Origin: Campylobacter novaezeelandiae
GTDB lineage: Bacteria; Campylobacterota; Campylobacteria; Campylobacterales; Campylobacteraceae
Direction: 5' to 3'
DNA: 64,000 nt
Assembly: GCF_004323845.1 (NCBI RefSeq)
Contig: NZ_QPGR01000009.1
Location: 1-64,000 of the forward strand
Shown: one piece after another, positions 28,088 through 40,955 of the stretch
Layout of the letters: each line of letters starts with the position of its first letter
How positions within the stretch are numbered: position 1 is the stretch's first letter
Notes under the pieces: generated by a model
Databases searched by the model: none
Told to the model about the DNA's origin: nothing
Seen by the model: the letters and a program-made list of their open reading frames with translations, nothing else
Translations under genes and position numbers: made by a program

Positions 28088-29151
28088 AAATTACTTTTAT
28101 TATAGCCACTTTAAATTCTGGTGGAGCTGAGAGAGTCTTGGTGACTTTAGCAAATGAGTTTTGTAAAGAACACGAGATAAAAATTATAAAGTTTCATTCT
28201 GGAGATTCTTTTTACCCTTTAGATGAAAAAATAAAAGTTAAAACTTTACAACAATTTAGATTTGATAATATTTATCATAAAATTGCTAGCCGTTTTAAAA
28301 AATATTTTGCTTTAAGAAAAGCTTTAAAGGAAGAAAAAAGTGATATTTTTATCTCTTTTTTGGATACAACTAATATTGCTTGTATAGTTGCAAAAATAGG
28401 TATAAAAACCCCTTTAATAATTTGTGAGCATAGCAATGAAGCTTATTTGAAATCAAAAATCTGGCGTTTTTTAAGAAGAATTACATATCCTTTTTGTGAT
28501 GCTTTAAGTGTATTGGGAAATAAAGACAAAGAATTTTATGAAAAATTTGTTAAAAAGGTTATTGTTTTAGCAAATCCAACTCATTTTAAGCTCCAAAATG
28601 AAAGTTTTGAAAAAGAAAATTTTATTCTTTTTATAGGACGCTTAGATCATAATAAAAATGCTTTGATGTATTTAAAAGCTATAGCAAATTTAGATGAGAA
28701 TTTAAGAAAAAATTATAATTTCTTAATCTTGGGAGATGGAGAATTAAAACAAGAATTAGAATATAAAGCTAAAAGCTTGAATATTAAAGTAGAATTTTTA
28801 GGTCGTATCAAGGATGTAAAAACTTATTATTCTAAAGCTAAGATTTTATGTCTTTGTTCTTTTATGGAAGGTTTACCAACGGTTTTAATAGAAGCTTTAT
28901 ATTTTGATGTGGCTCGTATAGCAACTCGTTATTATAATGGAGCAAGTGATTTAATCAATGATGCTAAAGACGGATTTTTGGTAAATTGTGATGATGAACT
29001 AGCTTTAGCTGAAAAAATGACTTTATTAATGCAGGATGAATCTTTAAGAAAAAAATTAGTTTTAGATGCAAGAAAAAGATGCAAAGATTATGATATTTTA
29101 CAAATTAAAGAAAAATGGATGAAAATAATCAATGAGCTTAGAATTTCCTAA
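28084..29151 (+). CDS. pglH: GalNAc transferase PglH
   Basis: PglH adds the last three alpha-1,4-GalNAc residues of the heptasaccharide in C. jejuni. The 355-residue GT4 protein starts [20 protein letters not shown]. It has the donor-binding [18 protein letters not shown] and the E(x7)E region [18 protein letters not shown]. Its order between pglK and pglI supports the assignment over the paralogue pglJ. It overlaps pglI by 20 bp. Confidence 0.92.
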   Translation: MKITFIIATLNSGGAERVLVTLANEFCKEHEIKIIKFHSGDSFYPLDEKIKVKTLQQFRFDNIYHKIASRFKKYFALRKALKEEKSDIFISFLDTTNIACIVAKIGIKTPLIICEHSNEAYLKSKIWRFLRRITYPFCDALSVLGNKDKEFYEKFVKKVIVLANPTHFKLQNESFEKENFILFIGRLDHNKNALMYLKAIANLDENLRKNYNFLILGDGELKQELEYKAKSLNIKVEFLGRIKDVKTYYSKAKILCLCSFMEGLPTVLIEALYFDVARIATRYYNGASDLINDAKDGFLVNCDDELALAEKMTLLMQDESLRKKLVLDARKRCKDYDILQIKEKWMKIINELRIS

Positions 29152-30073
29152 AATTTCTGTTATTATTCCTACTTTTAAACGCCCTTTATTGCTTAAAAAA
29201 GCATTAAAAAGTGTGCAAGATCAAGATTTTAAAGATCTAGAAATTATTGTTAGCGATGATGAGCCTAATTCTCAAAGTGAAAAAATTGTTCAAGAATTTA
29301 TTCTTCGTGATAAACGTATAAAATATGTTAAAAACACCAAGTATAAGCATGGTCCTAATGGCAATAAAAACAATGGCTTAGATCATGCTAGGGGAGAATT
29401 TATTACCTTTTTAGATGATGATGATGAGCTCTTGCCTAATGCGCTTAGTGTTTTAATAGAAAAAAGCAAACAGGGTTATTCTCATGTTTTTGGAAATTGT
29501 TTAATTGAAGAAAATGGCTCTTTAAAAGAAGAATTTAGCGGTAAAGGTTTTACCAAAGATAGCGAGGTAACAAAAAAAGATTTTTTAATGGCAAAATTTT
29601 ATGGAGAATTTTTATCAATTTTTAAGAAATCTTTACTTAAGGATCATCGCTTTAATGAAGAATTTTATGGAAATGAAGCAACTCTTTGGGTGCATTTGTA
29701 TGATGAAAAAAGTTTTTATATTCATCAAGCATTAAGAATATATAAAGTTAACAGAGAGGATAGTGTAACTTTAGGAGCTATTAAAAATTCAAAAAGAGTT
29801 TATCTTGGTTATTTGGAGCTTGCTAGGATAGTAGAGAATGAACTTTTAAAAAGTAAGGATAAAGACTATAAAAAACAATGCGCAAGTTACTATAAAATGG
29901 CAGCTTATTATGCTAAATTAGCCCATCTTTATAAACAAATGTATTTTTGTCTTTTTAAAAGTTTATGGATTAAATTTAATACTCCTGCTTTAATCTTGCT
30001 AAGTTTAAGTATAATTCCAAATAAGATTATTATTTTTTTATCAAAAATTAGAGTGAGTTTATGCAAAAATTAG
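29132..30073 (+). CDS. pglI: Branching glucosyltransferase PglI
   Basis: PglI adds the single glucose branch to the N-glycan. The 313-residue GT2 protein has ISVIIPTFKRPLLLKKAL, IIVSDDEPNSQ, the DxD-like FLDDDDELLPN around residue 93 and GNEATLWVHLYDEKS. The C-terminus carries a hydrophobic segment (LILLSLSIIPNKIIIFL), which may help membrane association. It overlaps pglH by 20 bp and pglJ by 13 bp. Confidence 0.92.
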   Translation: MSLEFPKISVIIPTFKRPLLLKKALKSVQDQDFKDLEIIVSDDEPNSQSEKIVQEFILRDKRIKYVKNTKYKHGPNGNKNNGLDHARGEFITFLDDDDELLPNALSVLIEKSKQGYSHVFGNCLIEENGSLKEEFSGKGFTKDSEVTKKDFLMAKFYGEFLSIFKKSLLKDHRFNEEFYGNEATLWVHLYDEKSFYIHQALRIYKVNREDSVTLGAIKNSKRVYLGYLELARIVENELLKSKDKDYKKQCASYYKMAAYYAKLAHLYKQMYFCLFKSLWIKFNTPALILLSLSIIPNKIIIFLSKIRVSLCKN

Positions 30074-31158
30074 CTATTTTTATTTATTCTTTGGGTAGTG
30101 GCGGAGCAGAAAGGGTTGTGGCAACTTTATTGCCTATTTTAAATATGAAATTTGAAGTACATCTTATTTTAATGAATGATAAAATTTCTTATAAAATTCC
30201 AGAATGCAAAATACATTTTCTAGAAAAATCTTATCCTAATGAAAATTCTTTGATGAAATTTTTAAAACTTCCTTTTTTAGCCTTAAGATACAAAAAACTT
30301 TGCAAAGAATTAAATATCAATACACAATTTGTTTTTCTTAATCGCCCTAATTATATTGCTTTATTATCAAGAGTGTTTGGATTAAAAACGAAATTAGTTA
30401 TTAATGAATGTACAACTCCTAGCGTGATGTATGCTAAAAAAAATTTCACCTCTTTTATAAATAAAGCTTTAATTTATTTTTTATATCCTAAAGCTGATTT
30501 AATCTTGCCCAATTCTAAAGGAAATTTAGAGGATCTAGTGCAAAATTTTAATATTAAAAAAGAAAAATGTAATATTTTATACAATGCCATTGATATAGAA
30601 AATATAGAAAAACAATCTTTAGAGCCTATTGAATTAAAAGATAAATTTATATTAAGCGTGGGAAGATTAGACAAAGGAAAAAATCATGCTTTACTAATTA
30701 GAGCTTATGCAAGATTAAAAACAGATTTAAAACTTGTCATTCTTGGAGAAGGGGTTTTAAAAGATGAGCTTGAAAGATTAATTTTTCAATTAAATTTAAA
30801 AGGAAAAGTTTTACTTTTAGGTTTTGATAATAATCCTTATAAATATATGTCTAAGTGTGAATTTTTTGCTTTTGCTTCGGTATTTGAAGGTTTTTCTAAT
30901 GTTTTAATTGAAAGCTTGGCTTGCTCTTGTGCAGTAGTTTGTACAGATCATCAAAGTGGAGCAAGAGAATTATTTGGTGATAATGAATTTGGTCTTTTGG
31001 TGGAGGTAGATAATGAAGAGAGTATGTATAAGGGCTTAAAGTTAATGCTTGAAGATACAAATTTAAAAAATACTTATAAAAATAAAGCAAAACAAAGAGC
31101 ATCAGAATTTGATAAAATTAAGATTGCAAGAGATGCTTTAAAATATTTATTAGGGTAA
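30061..31158 (+). CDS. pglJ: GalNAc transferase PglJ
   Basis: PglJ adds the second GalNAc to the lipid-linked glycan. The 365-residue GT4 protein starts LAIFIYSLGSGGAERVVATL and has LSVGRLDKGKNHALLIRAYA and ASVFEGFSNVLIESLACS. It is a clear paralogue of pglH, and the two are distinguished by order and length. It lies 3 bp before pglB. Confidence 0.92.
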   Translation: MQKLAIFIYSLGSGGAERVVATLLPILNMKFEVHLILMNDKISYKIPECKIHFLEKSYPNENSLMKFLKLPFLALRYKKLCKELNINTQFVFLNRPNYIALLSRVFGLKTKLVINECTTPSVMYAKKNFTSFINKALIYFLYPKADLILPNSKGNLEDLVQNFNIKKEKCNILYNAIDIENIEKQSLEPIELKDKFILSVGRLDKGKNHALLIRAYARLKTDLKLVILGEGVLKDELERLIFQLNLKGKVLLLGFDNNPYKYMSKCEFFAFASVFEGFSNVLIESLACSCAVVCTDHQSGARELFGDNEFGLLVEVDNEESMYKGLKLMLEDTNLKNTYKNKAKQRASEFDKIKIARDALKYLLG

Positions 31159-31161
31159 ATA

Positions 31162-33477
31162 ATGCAAAAGATAAACCGTATTTTTAAAAATTATAATTTA
31201 ATAGTTTTTATTTTAATAGCTTTTATTTTTAGTATTGCGTGTCGTTTTTATTGGATTTTTTGGGCAAGTGAATTTAATGAGTATTTTTTTAATAACGAAT
31301 TAATGATTATTTCAAATGATGGGTATGCTTTTGCAGAGGGTGCAAGAGATATGATAGCCGGCTTTCATCAGCCTAATGACTTAAGCTATTATGGATCATC
31401 ACTTTCTACTCTTACTTATTGGCTTTATAAAATTACCCCTTTTTCTTTTGAGAGTATTATTTTATATATGAGTGTATTTTTATCTTCTTTGCTTGTTATA
31501 CCGCTTGTATTGATTGCTAATGAGTATAAAAATCCTTTAATGGGTTTTATAGCTGCTCTTTTAGCAAGCATAGCAAATAGTTATTATAATCGTACTATGG
31601 CAGGATATTATGATACGGATATGCTTGTAATAGTCCTTCCTATGTTTATTTTATTTTTTATGATAAGGCTTATTTTAAAAAAGGATTTATTATCTTTTAT
31701 TTTCTTACCTTTTTGTGTAATGATTTATCTTTGGTGGTATCCATCAAGTTATACTTTAAATGTTGCTTTGATAGGGTTATTTTTAATTTATACTCTTATC
31801 TTTCATAGAAAAGAAACTATATTGTATATGAGTATTATTTTAATGCTTATTACTCTTTCAAATATTGCTTGGTTTTACCAAAGCGCAATTATAGTAATAC
31901 TTTTTTCTTTATTTGTTTTAAAAAATTATTATTTTAACTTAAAGTTGCTTCTTATTTTGGGTTTTTTCACTCTTATTTTTTTAATTTTAAGTGGCGGTGT
32001 TGACCCTATACTTTATCAGCTTAAATTTTATATATTTCGAACTGACTCTAGTGCTAATTTAACTCAAGGTTTTGTTTATTTTAATGTTAATAAAACTATA
32101 CAAGAAGTTGAAAGTATAGATTTAAGTGTTTTTATGCAAAGAATAAGTTCTAATGAAATTATTTTTTTACTTTCTTTTATAGGTTTTATTTTATTTATCA
32201 AACAGCACAAGAGTGTTATCTTAGCCTTACCTATGCTTTTGCTTGGTTTTTTGGCGCTTAAGGGTGGGCTTCGTTTTACTATCTATGCAGTACCTATTAT
32301 GGCTTTGGGATTTGGTTTTTTATGTATTAAATTTTTAGAGTATTTAGAAAAAATTAAAATACAAAATATTAAAGATATAAGATTTTTTAGATTTCTTTTA
32401 ATTATAATTTTTCTTTTTATTGTATTATTTATATTCTTTTATTTGATACAAAAAAATTTTGATTCATATGATTTTTTAGGATATTTTGCATTTTTATTAA
32501 TATTATTCTTTTTTATTTTTATGGCTTTAAAATTTTTATATAAAAAGAATTTAAAATTAATGCGTGTTTTTCTTATCATAGCCATTTTAATGATAAGTTT
32601 ATCTTCTGCTTTAAGGCATATTTATAATTACAAAGCCCCAACTGTTTTTACTCAAAATGAAGCTATTCTTTTGACAAAGCTTAAAGAGTTGGCATCAAGA
32701 GAAGATTATGTTGTAACGTGGTGGGATTATGGGTATCCTATTAGATATTATAGTGATGTTAAAACCTTGGTAGATGGTGGCAAACATTTAGGAAAAGATA
32801 ACTTTTTTCCTTCTTTTGTTTTAAGTAAAGATCAAAGATCGGCTGCAAATATGGCAAGATTAAGTGTGGAATATACTGAAAAAAGTTTTTATAAGCCATA
32901 TAATGATTTGCTTGATGCTATGATGAGAGATTATAATCAAAGTAATGTTGATTTATTTTTAAATTCTTTAAGTAAAGAAAATTTCAAAATCAATACTCCA
33001 AAAACAAGAGATATTTATCTTTATCTCCCATCGCGAATGGTTTCGATTTTTTCAACTGTTGCAAGTTTTTCTTTTATAGATCTTGAAACAGGGGAGCTTA
33101 ATAAACCATTTACTTTTAGCACTTCTTATATTTTAGGTGAAAATAATGGCGAGATTATTTTAAGTAATGGGATAATTTTAAGTAATGATTTTAGAAATTT
33201 TAAGTTAAATGGAGACGTTTTTGCTATTAATAGTTTTATAGAATTTGATTCTGTAGAAAAAAATGAATATAAAATTATCAATGTTGATCCTAGTGCAAAT
33301 TTTTATATTTTTTATATTAAAGATTCCTCTATGCCTTTTACTCAATTTATTTTGATGGATAAAAATATGTATCAAAGTGCTTTTGTTCAAATGTTTTTTT
33401 TAGGCAATTATGATAAAAATTTATTCGATTTGGTTTTAAATACTAAAGAAGCAAAGGTATTTAAATTAAAAATATGA
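31162..33477 (+). CDS. pglB: Oligosaccharyltransferase PglB, enlarged membrane domain
   Basis: PglB transfers the heptasaccharide to Asn in D/E-x-N-x-S/T sequons in the periplasm. The 771-residue protein has the catalytic SNDGYAFAEGARD (Asp53) in the first external loop, YYDTDM in the next, and the WWDYG signature at 520-524 in a periplasmic C-terminal domain. C. jejuni PglB has 713 residues, with WWDYG at 457-461. The extra length lies between FGFLCIKF (about 384-391) and HIYNYKAPT (486-494), where two additional hydrophobic stretches occur (about 408-429 and 438-459). An even number of extra helices would keep the catalytic domain outside. Confidence 0.95.
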   Translation: MQKINRIFKNYNLIVFILIAFIFSIACRFYWIFWASEFNEYFFNNELMIISNDGYAFAEGARDMIAGFHQPNDLSYYGSSLSTLTYWLYKITPFSFESIILYMSVFLSSLLVIPLVLIANEYKNPLMGFIAALLASIANSYYNRTMAGYYDTDMLVIVLPMFILFFMIRLILKKDLLSFIFLPFCVMIYLWWYPSSYTLNVALIGLFLIYTLIFHRKETILYMSIILMLITLSNIAWFYQSAIIVILFSLFVLKNYYFNLKLLLILGFFTLIFLILSGGVDPILYQLKFYIFRTDSSANLTQGFVYFNVNKTIQEVESIDLSVFMQRISSNEIIFLLSFIGFILFIKQHKSVILALPMLLLGFLALKGGLRFTIYAVPIMALGFGFLCIKFLEYLEKIKIQNIKDIRFFRFLLIIIFLFIVLFIFFYLIQKNFDSYDFLGYFAFLLILFFFIFMALKFLYKKNLKLMRVFLIIAILMISLSSALRHIYNYKAPTVFTQNEAILLTKLKELASREDYVVTWWDYGYPIRYYSDVKTLVDGGKHLGKDNFFPSFVLSKDQRSAANMARLSVEYTEKSFYKPYNDLLDAMMRDYNQSNVDLFLNSLSKENFKINTPKTRDIYLYLPSRMVSIFSTVASFSFIDLETGELNKPFTFSTSYILGENNGEIILSNGIILSNDFRNFKLNGDVFAINSFIEFDSVEKNEYKIINVDPSANFYIFYIKDSSMPFTQFILMDKNMYQSAFVQMFFLGNYDKNLFDLVLNTKEAKVFKLKI

Positions 33478-34604
33478 AGATAGGATTTTTAAGTCACTCT
33501 GGCATGAGCATTTATCATTTTAGAGCTCCTATTATTAAAGCTTTATTAGAAAGAGGAGATGAGGTATTTATTATAGTTCCAAAGGATAATTACGCTCATA
33601 AGCTTCAGGATTTAAAAGCTAATATTATTTTTTATGATCTAAATCGCTCAAGTCTTAATCCTTTGGTTGTTTTTAAAAATTTTTTACATCTTGCAAGAAC
33701 TTTAAAAAATTTAAATTTAGATTTGATTCAAACAAGTGCTCATAAAAGTAATACTTTTGGAGTAATAGCAGCAAAAGTAGCAAAAATTAAATTAATTTTT
33801 GCTCTTGTAGAAGGACTTGGATCGTTTTATATTGATGAAGATCTTAAAAGCAAATTGGTAAGAACAACGATTAATTTATTATATAAAATATCATTTAGAT
33901 TTGCTACTAAATTTATTTTTGTAAATGAAAGTAATGCTGAATTCATGAGAAATTTAGGCTTAAAAGAAGAAAAAATTTGTATTATAAAATCTGTAGGAGT
34001 TAATCTTAAGAAATTTTTTCCTGTAAAAATTCAAAATGATATTAAGTTAAATTTTCTAAAAAATTATAATATGCCCAATAAACCTTTAATTTTAATGATA
34101 GCTAGAGCTTTGTGGCATAAGGGGATTAAAGAATTTTATGAGGCAGCCAGACTTTTAAAAAATAAAGCTAATTTTATTTTGGTAGGCGGTAGAGATGATA
34201 ATAAATCTTGTGCTCCTTTAGAGTTTTTACAAAAAGGTGAAGTTTTTTATCTTGGATCAAGAGATGATATAGCTTTTTTATTAAATTTGTGTGATATTTT
34301 TGTTTTGCCAAGCTATAAAGAGGGTTTTCCTGCTACAATTTTAGAAGCAAAAGCTTGCGCAAAAGCTTGTATTGTAAGTGATTGTGAAGGTTGCATAGAA
34401 GCAATTTCAAACGGTTATGATGGTCTTTTATTTCAGAGTAAAAATATAAATGATTTTGTCGAAAAAATCACTTTATTGATAGAAGATACAAAATTACGAG
34501 AAAATTTAGCTCATAATGCATTTAAAGAAGCTCTAAAACTAGATGAAAATTTAATTGCAAAAAATTATTTAAAAATTTATGATGAGAGTATGAAAAATGT
34601 ATAA
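33474..34604 (+). CDS. pglA: GalNAc transferase PglA
   Basis: PglA adds the first GalNAc, alpha-1,3, to undecaprenyl-PP-diNAcBac. The 376-residue GT4 protein has [38 protein letters not shown] and [20 protein letters not shown]. Its length matches the C. jejuni enzyme. It overlaps pglB by 4 nt and pglC by 8 nt. Confidence 0.93.
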   Translation: MKIGFLSHSGMSIYHFRAPIIKALLERGDEVFIIVPKDNYAHKLQDLKANIIFYDLNRSSLNPLVVFKNFLHLARTLKNLNLDLIQTSAHKSNTFGVIAAKVAKIKLIFALVEGLGSFYIDEDLKSKLVRTTINLLYKISFRFATKFIFVNESNAEFMRNLGLKEEKICIIKSVGVNLKKFFPVKIQNDIKLNFLKNYNMPNKPLILMIARALWHKGIKEFYEAARLLKNKANFILVGGRDDNKSCAPLEFLQKGEVFYLGSRDDIAFLLNLCDIFVLPSYKEGFPATILEAKACAKACIVSDCEGCIEAISNGYDGLLFQSKNINDFVEKITLLIEDTKLRENLAHNAFKEALKLDENLIAKNYLKIYDESMKNV

Positions 34605-35185
34605 AAAGTATATTAAAAGGATTTTGGATTTTATTTTAGCTTTAATTTTATTAAGTTTTTTCTCTCCTTTGATTTTAATTATAGCTATACTTTTAAAAAT
34701 CACTCAAAAAAGTGTAATTTTTACGCAGATTAGACCTGGGCTTAATGAAAAAGAATTTAAAATTTACAAATTTAAGACAATGAGCGATGAAAAAGATGAG
34801 CAAGGAAATTTACTTCCTGATGAAATGCGTTTAAAATCTTTAGGAAAAATTATTAGAAGTTTGAGTTTAGATGAATTATTGCAACTTTTTAATGTTTTAA
34901 AAGGAGATATGAGTTTTGTTGGTCCGCGTCCTTTATTATCTGAATATTTAAAACTTTATGATTCAAGACAAAAAATGCGTCATAATGTAAAACCAGGTAT
35001 TACAGGATGGGCACAAGTTAATGGACGTAATAATATTTCTTGGAAGCAAAAATTTGAACTTGATGTGTATTATGTAGAACATATTTCTTTTGCTCTTGAT
35101 TTAAAAATTCTTTTTTTAACTTTTTTTAAAGTGCTAAAACGAAGCGGGATAAATAAAACAGGTCAAGCCACAACGGAAAAATTTA

Positions 35186-35199
<14 letters not shown>
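34597..35199 (+). CDS. pglC: Phosphoglycosyl transferase PglC
   Basis: PglC starts N-glycan assembly by moving phospho-diNAcBac from UDP to undecaprenyl phosphate. The 200-residue monotopic membrane protein has one N-terminal re-entrant hydrophobic helix, then the catalytic Asp-Glu pair at residues 92-93 in [23 protein letters not shown] and [14 protein letters not shown] are also conserved. Genes overlap by 8 bp upstream and 14 bp downstream. Confidence 0.95.
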
Positions 35200-36939
<1,740 letters not shown>

Positions 36940-36940
36940 G

Positions 36941-38716
36941 ATGGATTTTACTTTTTATAAAAGCAAAAGATTAATATTTTTTGTTTGTTTTGATATTTTT
37001 TTATTTTTACTTTCTATTTTTTTAGCTTTTTCTTTAAGATTTAGTGGTGATATACCTGATGAGTTTTATAACTCAATGTTTAAATCAGGGCTTATACTTA
37101 TTATTTTAAAAATTTTCTTTTTATTTGTTTTTAGGATTTATAAAGTTGCTTGGAGATTTTTTTCTTTAAATGAAGCAAGAAAAATTTTTATAGCCCTTAT
37201 TTTATCTGAAATTATTTTTTTAATAATTTTTTCTTTTTATAGTGATTTTTTTAATCCTTTTCCAAGAAGTGTTATAGGGATAGATTTTGTTTTATCTTAT
37301 ATGTTTATAGGTACTTTAAGAATCAGTAAAAGGATGTTTGTTGATTTTAAATCAAATAATGCTTTTGAAGAAAATCCTTGCATAGTAATAGGAGCTACAT
37401 CTAAAGCACTTCATTTGCTAAAAGGTGCAAAAGAAGGGCATTTAGGACTTTATCCTGTTGGAGTAATTGATGAAAGAAAAGAACTCATTGGAACTTATTG
37501 TGATAAATTTAAGGTTGAATCAAAAGATAAAATTAAAGATTATGTAGACAAAGGCACAAAGACAGCGATTATTGCATTAAAGCTTGAACAAGAAGATTTA
37601 AAAAAGCTTTTTGAAGAGCTTGTTGGTTATGGAATTTTAGATGTTAAAATTTTTTCTTTTACAAGAAATGAGGCAAGGGATATTAGTATAGAAGATTTAC
37701 TTGCTAGAAAACCTAAGGATTTAGATAATAATGCGGTTATAGATTTTTTAAAGGATAAAGTTGTTTTGGTGAGTGGAGCTGGGGGAAGTATAGGTAGCGA
37801 ACTTTGTAAACAATGTATAAAATTTGGCGCAAAACAGCTTATAATGATTGATCATAGTGAATTTAATCTTTATAAAATCAATGAAGATTTAAGTAATCAT
37901 AAAGATAAAATTATTCCTATTTTGATGAGTATTTTAGAAGAAGATAATCTCAAAGGTGTTTTAAAACAATACAAACCAGAACTTATTTTGCATGCAGCAG
38001 CTTATAAACATGTACCACTTTGTGAGCAAAATCCTTATTCTGCAGTATTAAACAATATAATAGGAACTAAAATTTTAATTGATAGTGCAAAAGATAATGG
38101 AGTTAAAAAATTTGTTATGATTAGCACTGATAAGGCTGTAAGACCTACAAGTATTATGGGTTGTACTAAAAGAGTTTGCGAGCTTTATACCTTGGCTTTA
38201 TCAAATAAAGACTTTGAAGTTGCTTGTGTTCGTTTTGGAAATGTTTTAGGTTCAAGTGGAAGTGTTATTCCTAAATTTAAGGAGCAAATTGCAAAGGGTG
38301 AGTCTTTAAGTCTTACTCATCCTGATATAGTGAGATATTTTATGCTTGTTGATGAGGCGGTGCAGCTTGTTCTTCAAGCGGGCGCTATAGCAAAAGGCGG
38401 AGAGCTTTTTGTTCTTGATATGGGTAAACCTGTAAAAATTATGGATTTAGCTAAAAAAATGCTTTTGCTTTCAAATCGTCCTGATTTAGAAATTAAAATT
38501 ACTGGACTTAGAAAAGGAGAAAAACTTTTTGAAGAGCTTTTAATCGATGAAAATGATGCAAAAACAAAATATGAAAGTATTTTTGTGGTAAAAGATCAAA
38601 AAACTGATCTTGTTAAATTGAATTCTCAAATTGATAAGCTTAAGCAAAATAAAGATATAATTAAAACATTGCTTGAAATTGTTCCAGAATTTAAACATAA
38701 CGCCGGAGGTAATTAA
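36941..38716 (+). CDS. pglF: UDP-GlcNAc C4,6-dehydratase PglF
   Basis: PglF begins bacillosamine synthesis by making the 4-keto-6-deoxy sugar. The 591-residue membrane protein has about four N-terminal helices and a middle Rossmann-like segment ([14 protein letters not shown]). The catalytic extended SDR domain carries [14 protein letters not shown] and [19 protein letters not shown], where Met replaces the usual SDR Tyr in this dehydratase family. Length is standard. It is joined to pglG by a TAATG overlap. Confidence 0.95.
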   Translation: MDFTFYKSKRLIFFVCFDIFLFLLSIFLAFSLRFSGDIPDEFYNSMFKSGLILIILKIFFLFVFRIYKVAWRFFSLNEARKIFIALILSEIIFLIIFSFYSDFFNPFPRSVIGIDFVLSYMFIGTLRISKRMFVDFKSNNAFEENPCIVIGATSKALHLLKGAKEGHLGLYPVGVIDERKELIGTYCDKFKVESKDKIKDYVDKGTKTAIIALKLEQEDLKKLFEELVGYGILDVKIFSFTRNEARDISIEDLLARKPKDLDNNAVIDFLKDKVVLVSGAGGSIGSELCKQCIKFGAKQLIMIDHSEFNLYKINEDLSNHKDKIIPILMSILEEDNLKGVLKQYKPELILHAAAYKHVPLCEQNPYSAVLNNIIGTKILIDSAKDNGVKKFVMISTDKAVRPTSIMGCTKRVCELYTLALSNKDFEVACVRFGNVLGSSGSVIPKFKEQIAKGESLSLTHPDIVRYFMLVDEAVQLVLQAGAIAKGGELFVLDMGKPVKIMDLAKKMLLLSNRPDLEIKITGLRKGEKLFEELLIDENDAKTKYESIFVVKDQKTDLVKLNSQIDKLKQNKDIIKTLLEIVPEFKHNAGGN

Positions 38717-39624
38717 TGTTTATTAAGGATATACAAAAATTTGAAGACAATCGCTATAAAGCAAGAGCATATATGACATATATCTTAACAAGAAATTTAC
38801 CTAATAAACTCCCTAATATACATCTTGATAGTATAAAAATAGCCTTAGATAAAATTGAACATGATATTTCTATTTTTGATGCTTTATATATACTTGATAC
38901 ATCTGGAAGGCAAATTGGCAATACGATAGCTTTAAAAAAAGAATATGAAACAGGAGCTGGGGAAGATAGAAGTTCTAAAGCTTATTTTTATAGAGCCGTT
39001 AAATTTAAGCGCTGTATATTAAGTGACCCTTATCCTTCAAGCTTAAACAATGAATTATGTGTTACTGCTTCTATGCCAATTTATAATGATAAAAATGAAC
39101 TATTATTTGTAGTATGTATAGATGTAAGTTTAATTAATATTTTAAAAGTAATAGAAGCTGGATATTTTGAAACAACTTTTAATTATTTTAGTCGTGTAAT
39201 TTATTTTTGTTTTGCTGTGGTTTTATTTATCATTACATGTTTTTTGTTTCAAAAAGGATTTTTTAGTTTATTTCATGAGCAAGAAAAAGTTGGAATACAA
39301 ATCATATTTCAAAGTACTATAGCTATTACTCTAGCCTTAGCTATTTTTGATTTAACAAAAACTATAATAGAAGAAGAAGTTCTAGGAAAAATGAAAAAAG
39401 AAGCTCATGGTATACAAAAAACAATGGTGAGGTTTTTAGGATCAATTATTATTGCTTTAGCTATTGAAGCTTTGATGCTAGTGTTTAAACTTGTATCAAG
39501 TGATTTATCTCAAATGATTTATGTGATATACCTTATAGCTGGCATTAATCTTCTTTTAATTGGACTTAGTGTATACTTATTTGCAGTAAAATATAAAAAT
39601 AGTCATATTTATGATAATAATTAA
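38716..39624 (+). CDS. pglG: PglG, membrane protein with a Cache-like domain
   Basis: PglG ends the pgl operon; its role is unknown and it is not required for N-glycan synthesis in C. jejuni. The 302-residue protein has an N-terminal PDC/Cache-like sensor segment (FDALYILDTSGRQIGNT, SKAYFYRAVKFKRCILSDPY, ELLFVVCIDVS). About four membrane helices follow between residues 150 and 295. A sensory or regulatory role is only an inference. Its start forms TAATG with pglF. Confidence 0.85.
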   Translation: MFIKDIQKFEDNRYKARAYMTYILTRNLPNKLPNIHLDSIKIALDKIEHDISIFDALYILDTSGRQIGNTIALKKEYETGAGEDRSSKAYFYRAVKFKRCILSDPYPSSLNNELCVTASMPIYNDKNELLFVVCIDVSLINILKVIEAGYFETTFNYFSRVIYFCFAVVLFIITCFLFQKGFFSLFHEQEKVGIQIIFQSTIAITLALAIFDLTKTIIEEEVLGKMKKEAHGIQKTMVRFLGSIIIALAIEALMLVFKLVSSDLSQMIYVIYLIAGINLLLIGLSVYLFAVKYKNSHIYDNN

Positions 39625-39632
39625 CAAAAAGA

Positions 39633-39641
39633 TGTTATAAT
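39633..39641 (+). promoter_or_regulatory. Extended -10 promoter of cheY
   Basis: TGTTATAAT is a perfect extended -10 located just after the pglG stop and 56 nt before the cheY GTG. It separates cheY and the genes after it from the pgl operon. Confidence 0.7.
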
Positions 39642-39697
39642 TATTTTTTGTTTCAGTAGAATAAATAGTAAAATTAGAAATTTGAAAGGACGAAATT

Positions 39698-40084
39698 GTG
39701 AAATTGTTGGTTGTTGATGACAGTTCTACTATGAGAAGGATTATTAAGAATACTCTAACAAGACTTGGGCATAATGATGTTCTTGAAGCTGAGCATGGGG
39801 TTGAAGCTTGGGATTTGCTAACTAAAAATGAAGATATAAAAGTTTTAATAACTGATTGGAATATGCCAGAAATGAATGGTTTAGAGTTAGTTAAAAAGGT
39901 GAGGGCTGAAAAAAAATATGAAGATATGCCTATTATTATGGTTACAACCGAGGGTGGAAAGGCTGAGGTTATTACAGCTTTAAAAGCAGGTGTTAATAAT
40001 TACATTGTAAAACCATTTACCCCGCAAGTATTGAAAGAAAAACTTGAAGATGTTTTAGGAACTGGATCTGAGGTATCTGAATAA
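39698..40084 (+). CDS. cheY: Chemotaxis response regulator CheY
   Basis: CheY-P binds the flagellar switch to change rotation. The 128-residue single receiver domain has LLVVDDSSTMRRII, the phospho-acceptor Asp53 in LITDWNMPEMNG, the Thr in MVTTEGGKAE and the Lys in YIVKPFTP. The start is GTG at 39698 with AAAGGAC upstream. It is separated from pglG by 73 bp with its own promoter, and prmA follows after 34 bp. Confidence 0.96.
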   Translation: MKLLVVDDSSTMRRIIKNTLTRLGHNDVLEAEHGVEAWDLLTKNEDIKVLITDWNMPEMNGLELVKKVRAEKKYEDMPIIMVTTEGGKAEVITALKAGVNNYIVKPFTPQVLKEKLEDVLGTGSEVSE

Positions 40085-40118
40085 AAATTAAGCCTTTTTT
40101 AGGCAAAATAGTTTCAAA

Positions 40119-40955
40119 ATGCAAAAATTTTACTATGAATTATTTTTTAAAGTTGAAAAGTCTTATGAAAAGATATTTATTGACTTTATATTTGATTTAG
40201 GGATTGACGCTTTAGAAGAAAAAAATGAAGGTTTTTTTATAAGGTCTGAAGATAGTTTAGAAAATTTGGATTTTGCTTTAGATGTTTTTATAGAAAAACT
40301 TTCTAACTTGGAAAATAAGAAAATTTTTTTTTATAAAATACTTGAAAAAAAAGAAAATAAAGATTGGATTGAAGAATACAAAAAAAGTATTCATCCTATT
40401 TTAATTGAAAATATTTATATTCATACTTCTTGGCAAGAACCAAAAGAAAATTGTTTAAATATCAAAATAAATCCAGCGCTTGCTTTTGGTTCTGGACATC
40501 ATGAAAGCACTCATTCTTGTATAAAATTTTTACAAAAATACGCCAAAAAGAATATGCTAGCTTTAGATATAGGTTGTGGTAGCGGAATTTTAGCTATTAT
40601 TCTAGCAAAATATTTATGTAAAGTTGATATTTGTGATACAGATATATTGGCTATTGAAAGTGCCAAAAAAAATGCTAAAATTAATAAAGTAAAATTTCAA
40701 AATATATGGTGTGGCTCTGTAGATCAAGCTAATAAAAAATATGATTTGGTAGTGGCCAATCTGATTGCTGATATCATCTTAGTTTTAGAAAGCGATATTA
40801 AAAAGTGTTTAAATGATAATGCTATACTTATATTATCTGGAATTTTAGACAAATATGAAAGCCGAATAAAGGATAAATTTCAAGATTTAAAATTAATTGA
40901 CAAGATCCAATCAAACGAATGGATAAGTTTAGTTTATAAAAAGGAAATTCAATGA
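40119..40955 (+). CDS. prmA: Ribosomal protein L11 methyltransferase
   Basis: PrmA methylates ribosomal protein L11 using SAM. The 278-residue protein has the PrmA signature INPALAFGSGHHESTHSCIK, then the SAM-binding LALDIGCGSGILAIILAK and DLVVANLIADIIL. The N-terminal substrate domain is shorter than in E. coli. No strong ribosome site is visible at the ATG. It overlaps ftsH by 4 nt. Confidence 0.93.
   Translation: MQKFYYELFFKVEKSYEKIFIDFIFDLGIDALEEKNEGFFIRSEDSLENLDFALDVFIEKLSNLENKKIFFYKILEKKENKDWIEEYKKSIHPILIENIYIHTSWQEPKENCLNIKINPALAFGSGHHESTHSCIKFLQKYAKKNMLALDIGCGSGILAIILAKYLCKVDICDTDILAIESAKKNAKINKVKFQNIWCGSVDQANKKYDLVVANLIADIILVLESDIKKCLNDNAILILSGILDKYESRIKDKFQDLKLIDKIQSNEWISLVYKKEIQ

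Noticed and set aside
40088..40105. Possible terminator GCCT-loop-AGGC after cheY
   Set aside because: The stem has four base pairs and no T tail after it. prmA follows 34 bp later and is likely co-transcribed.
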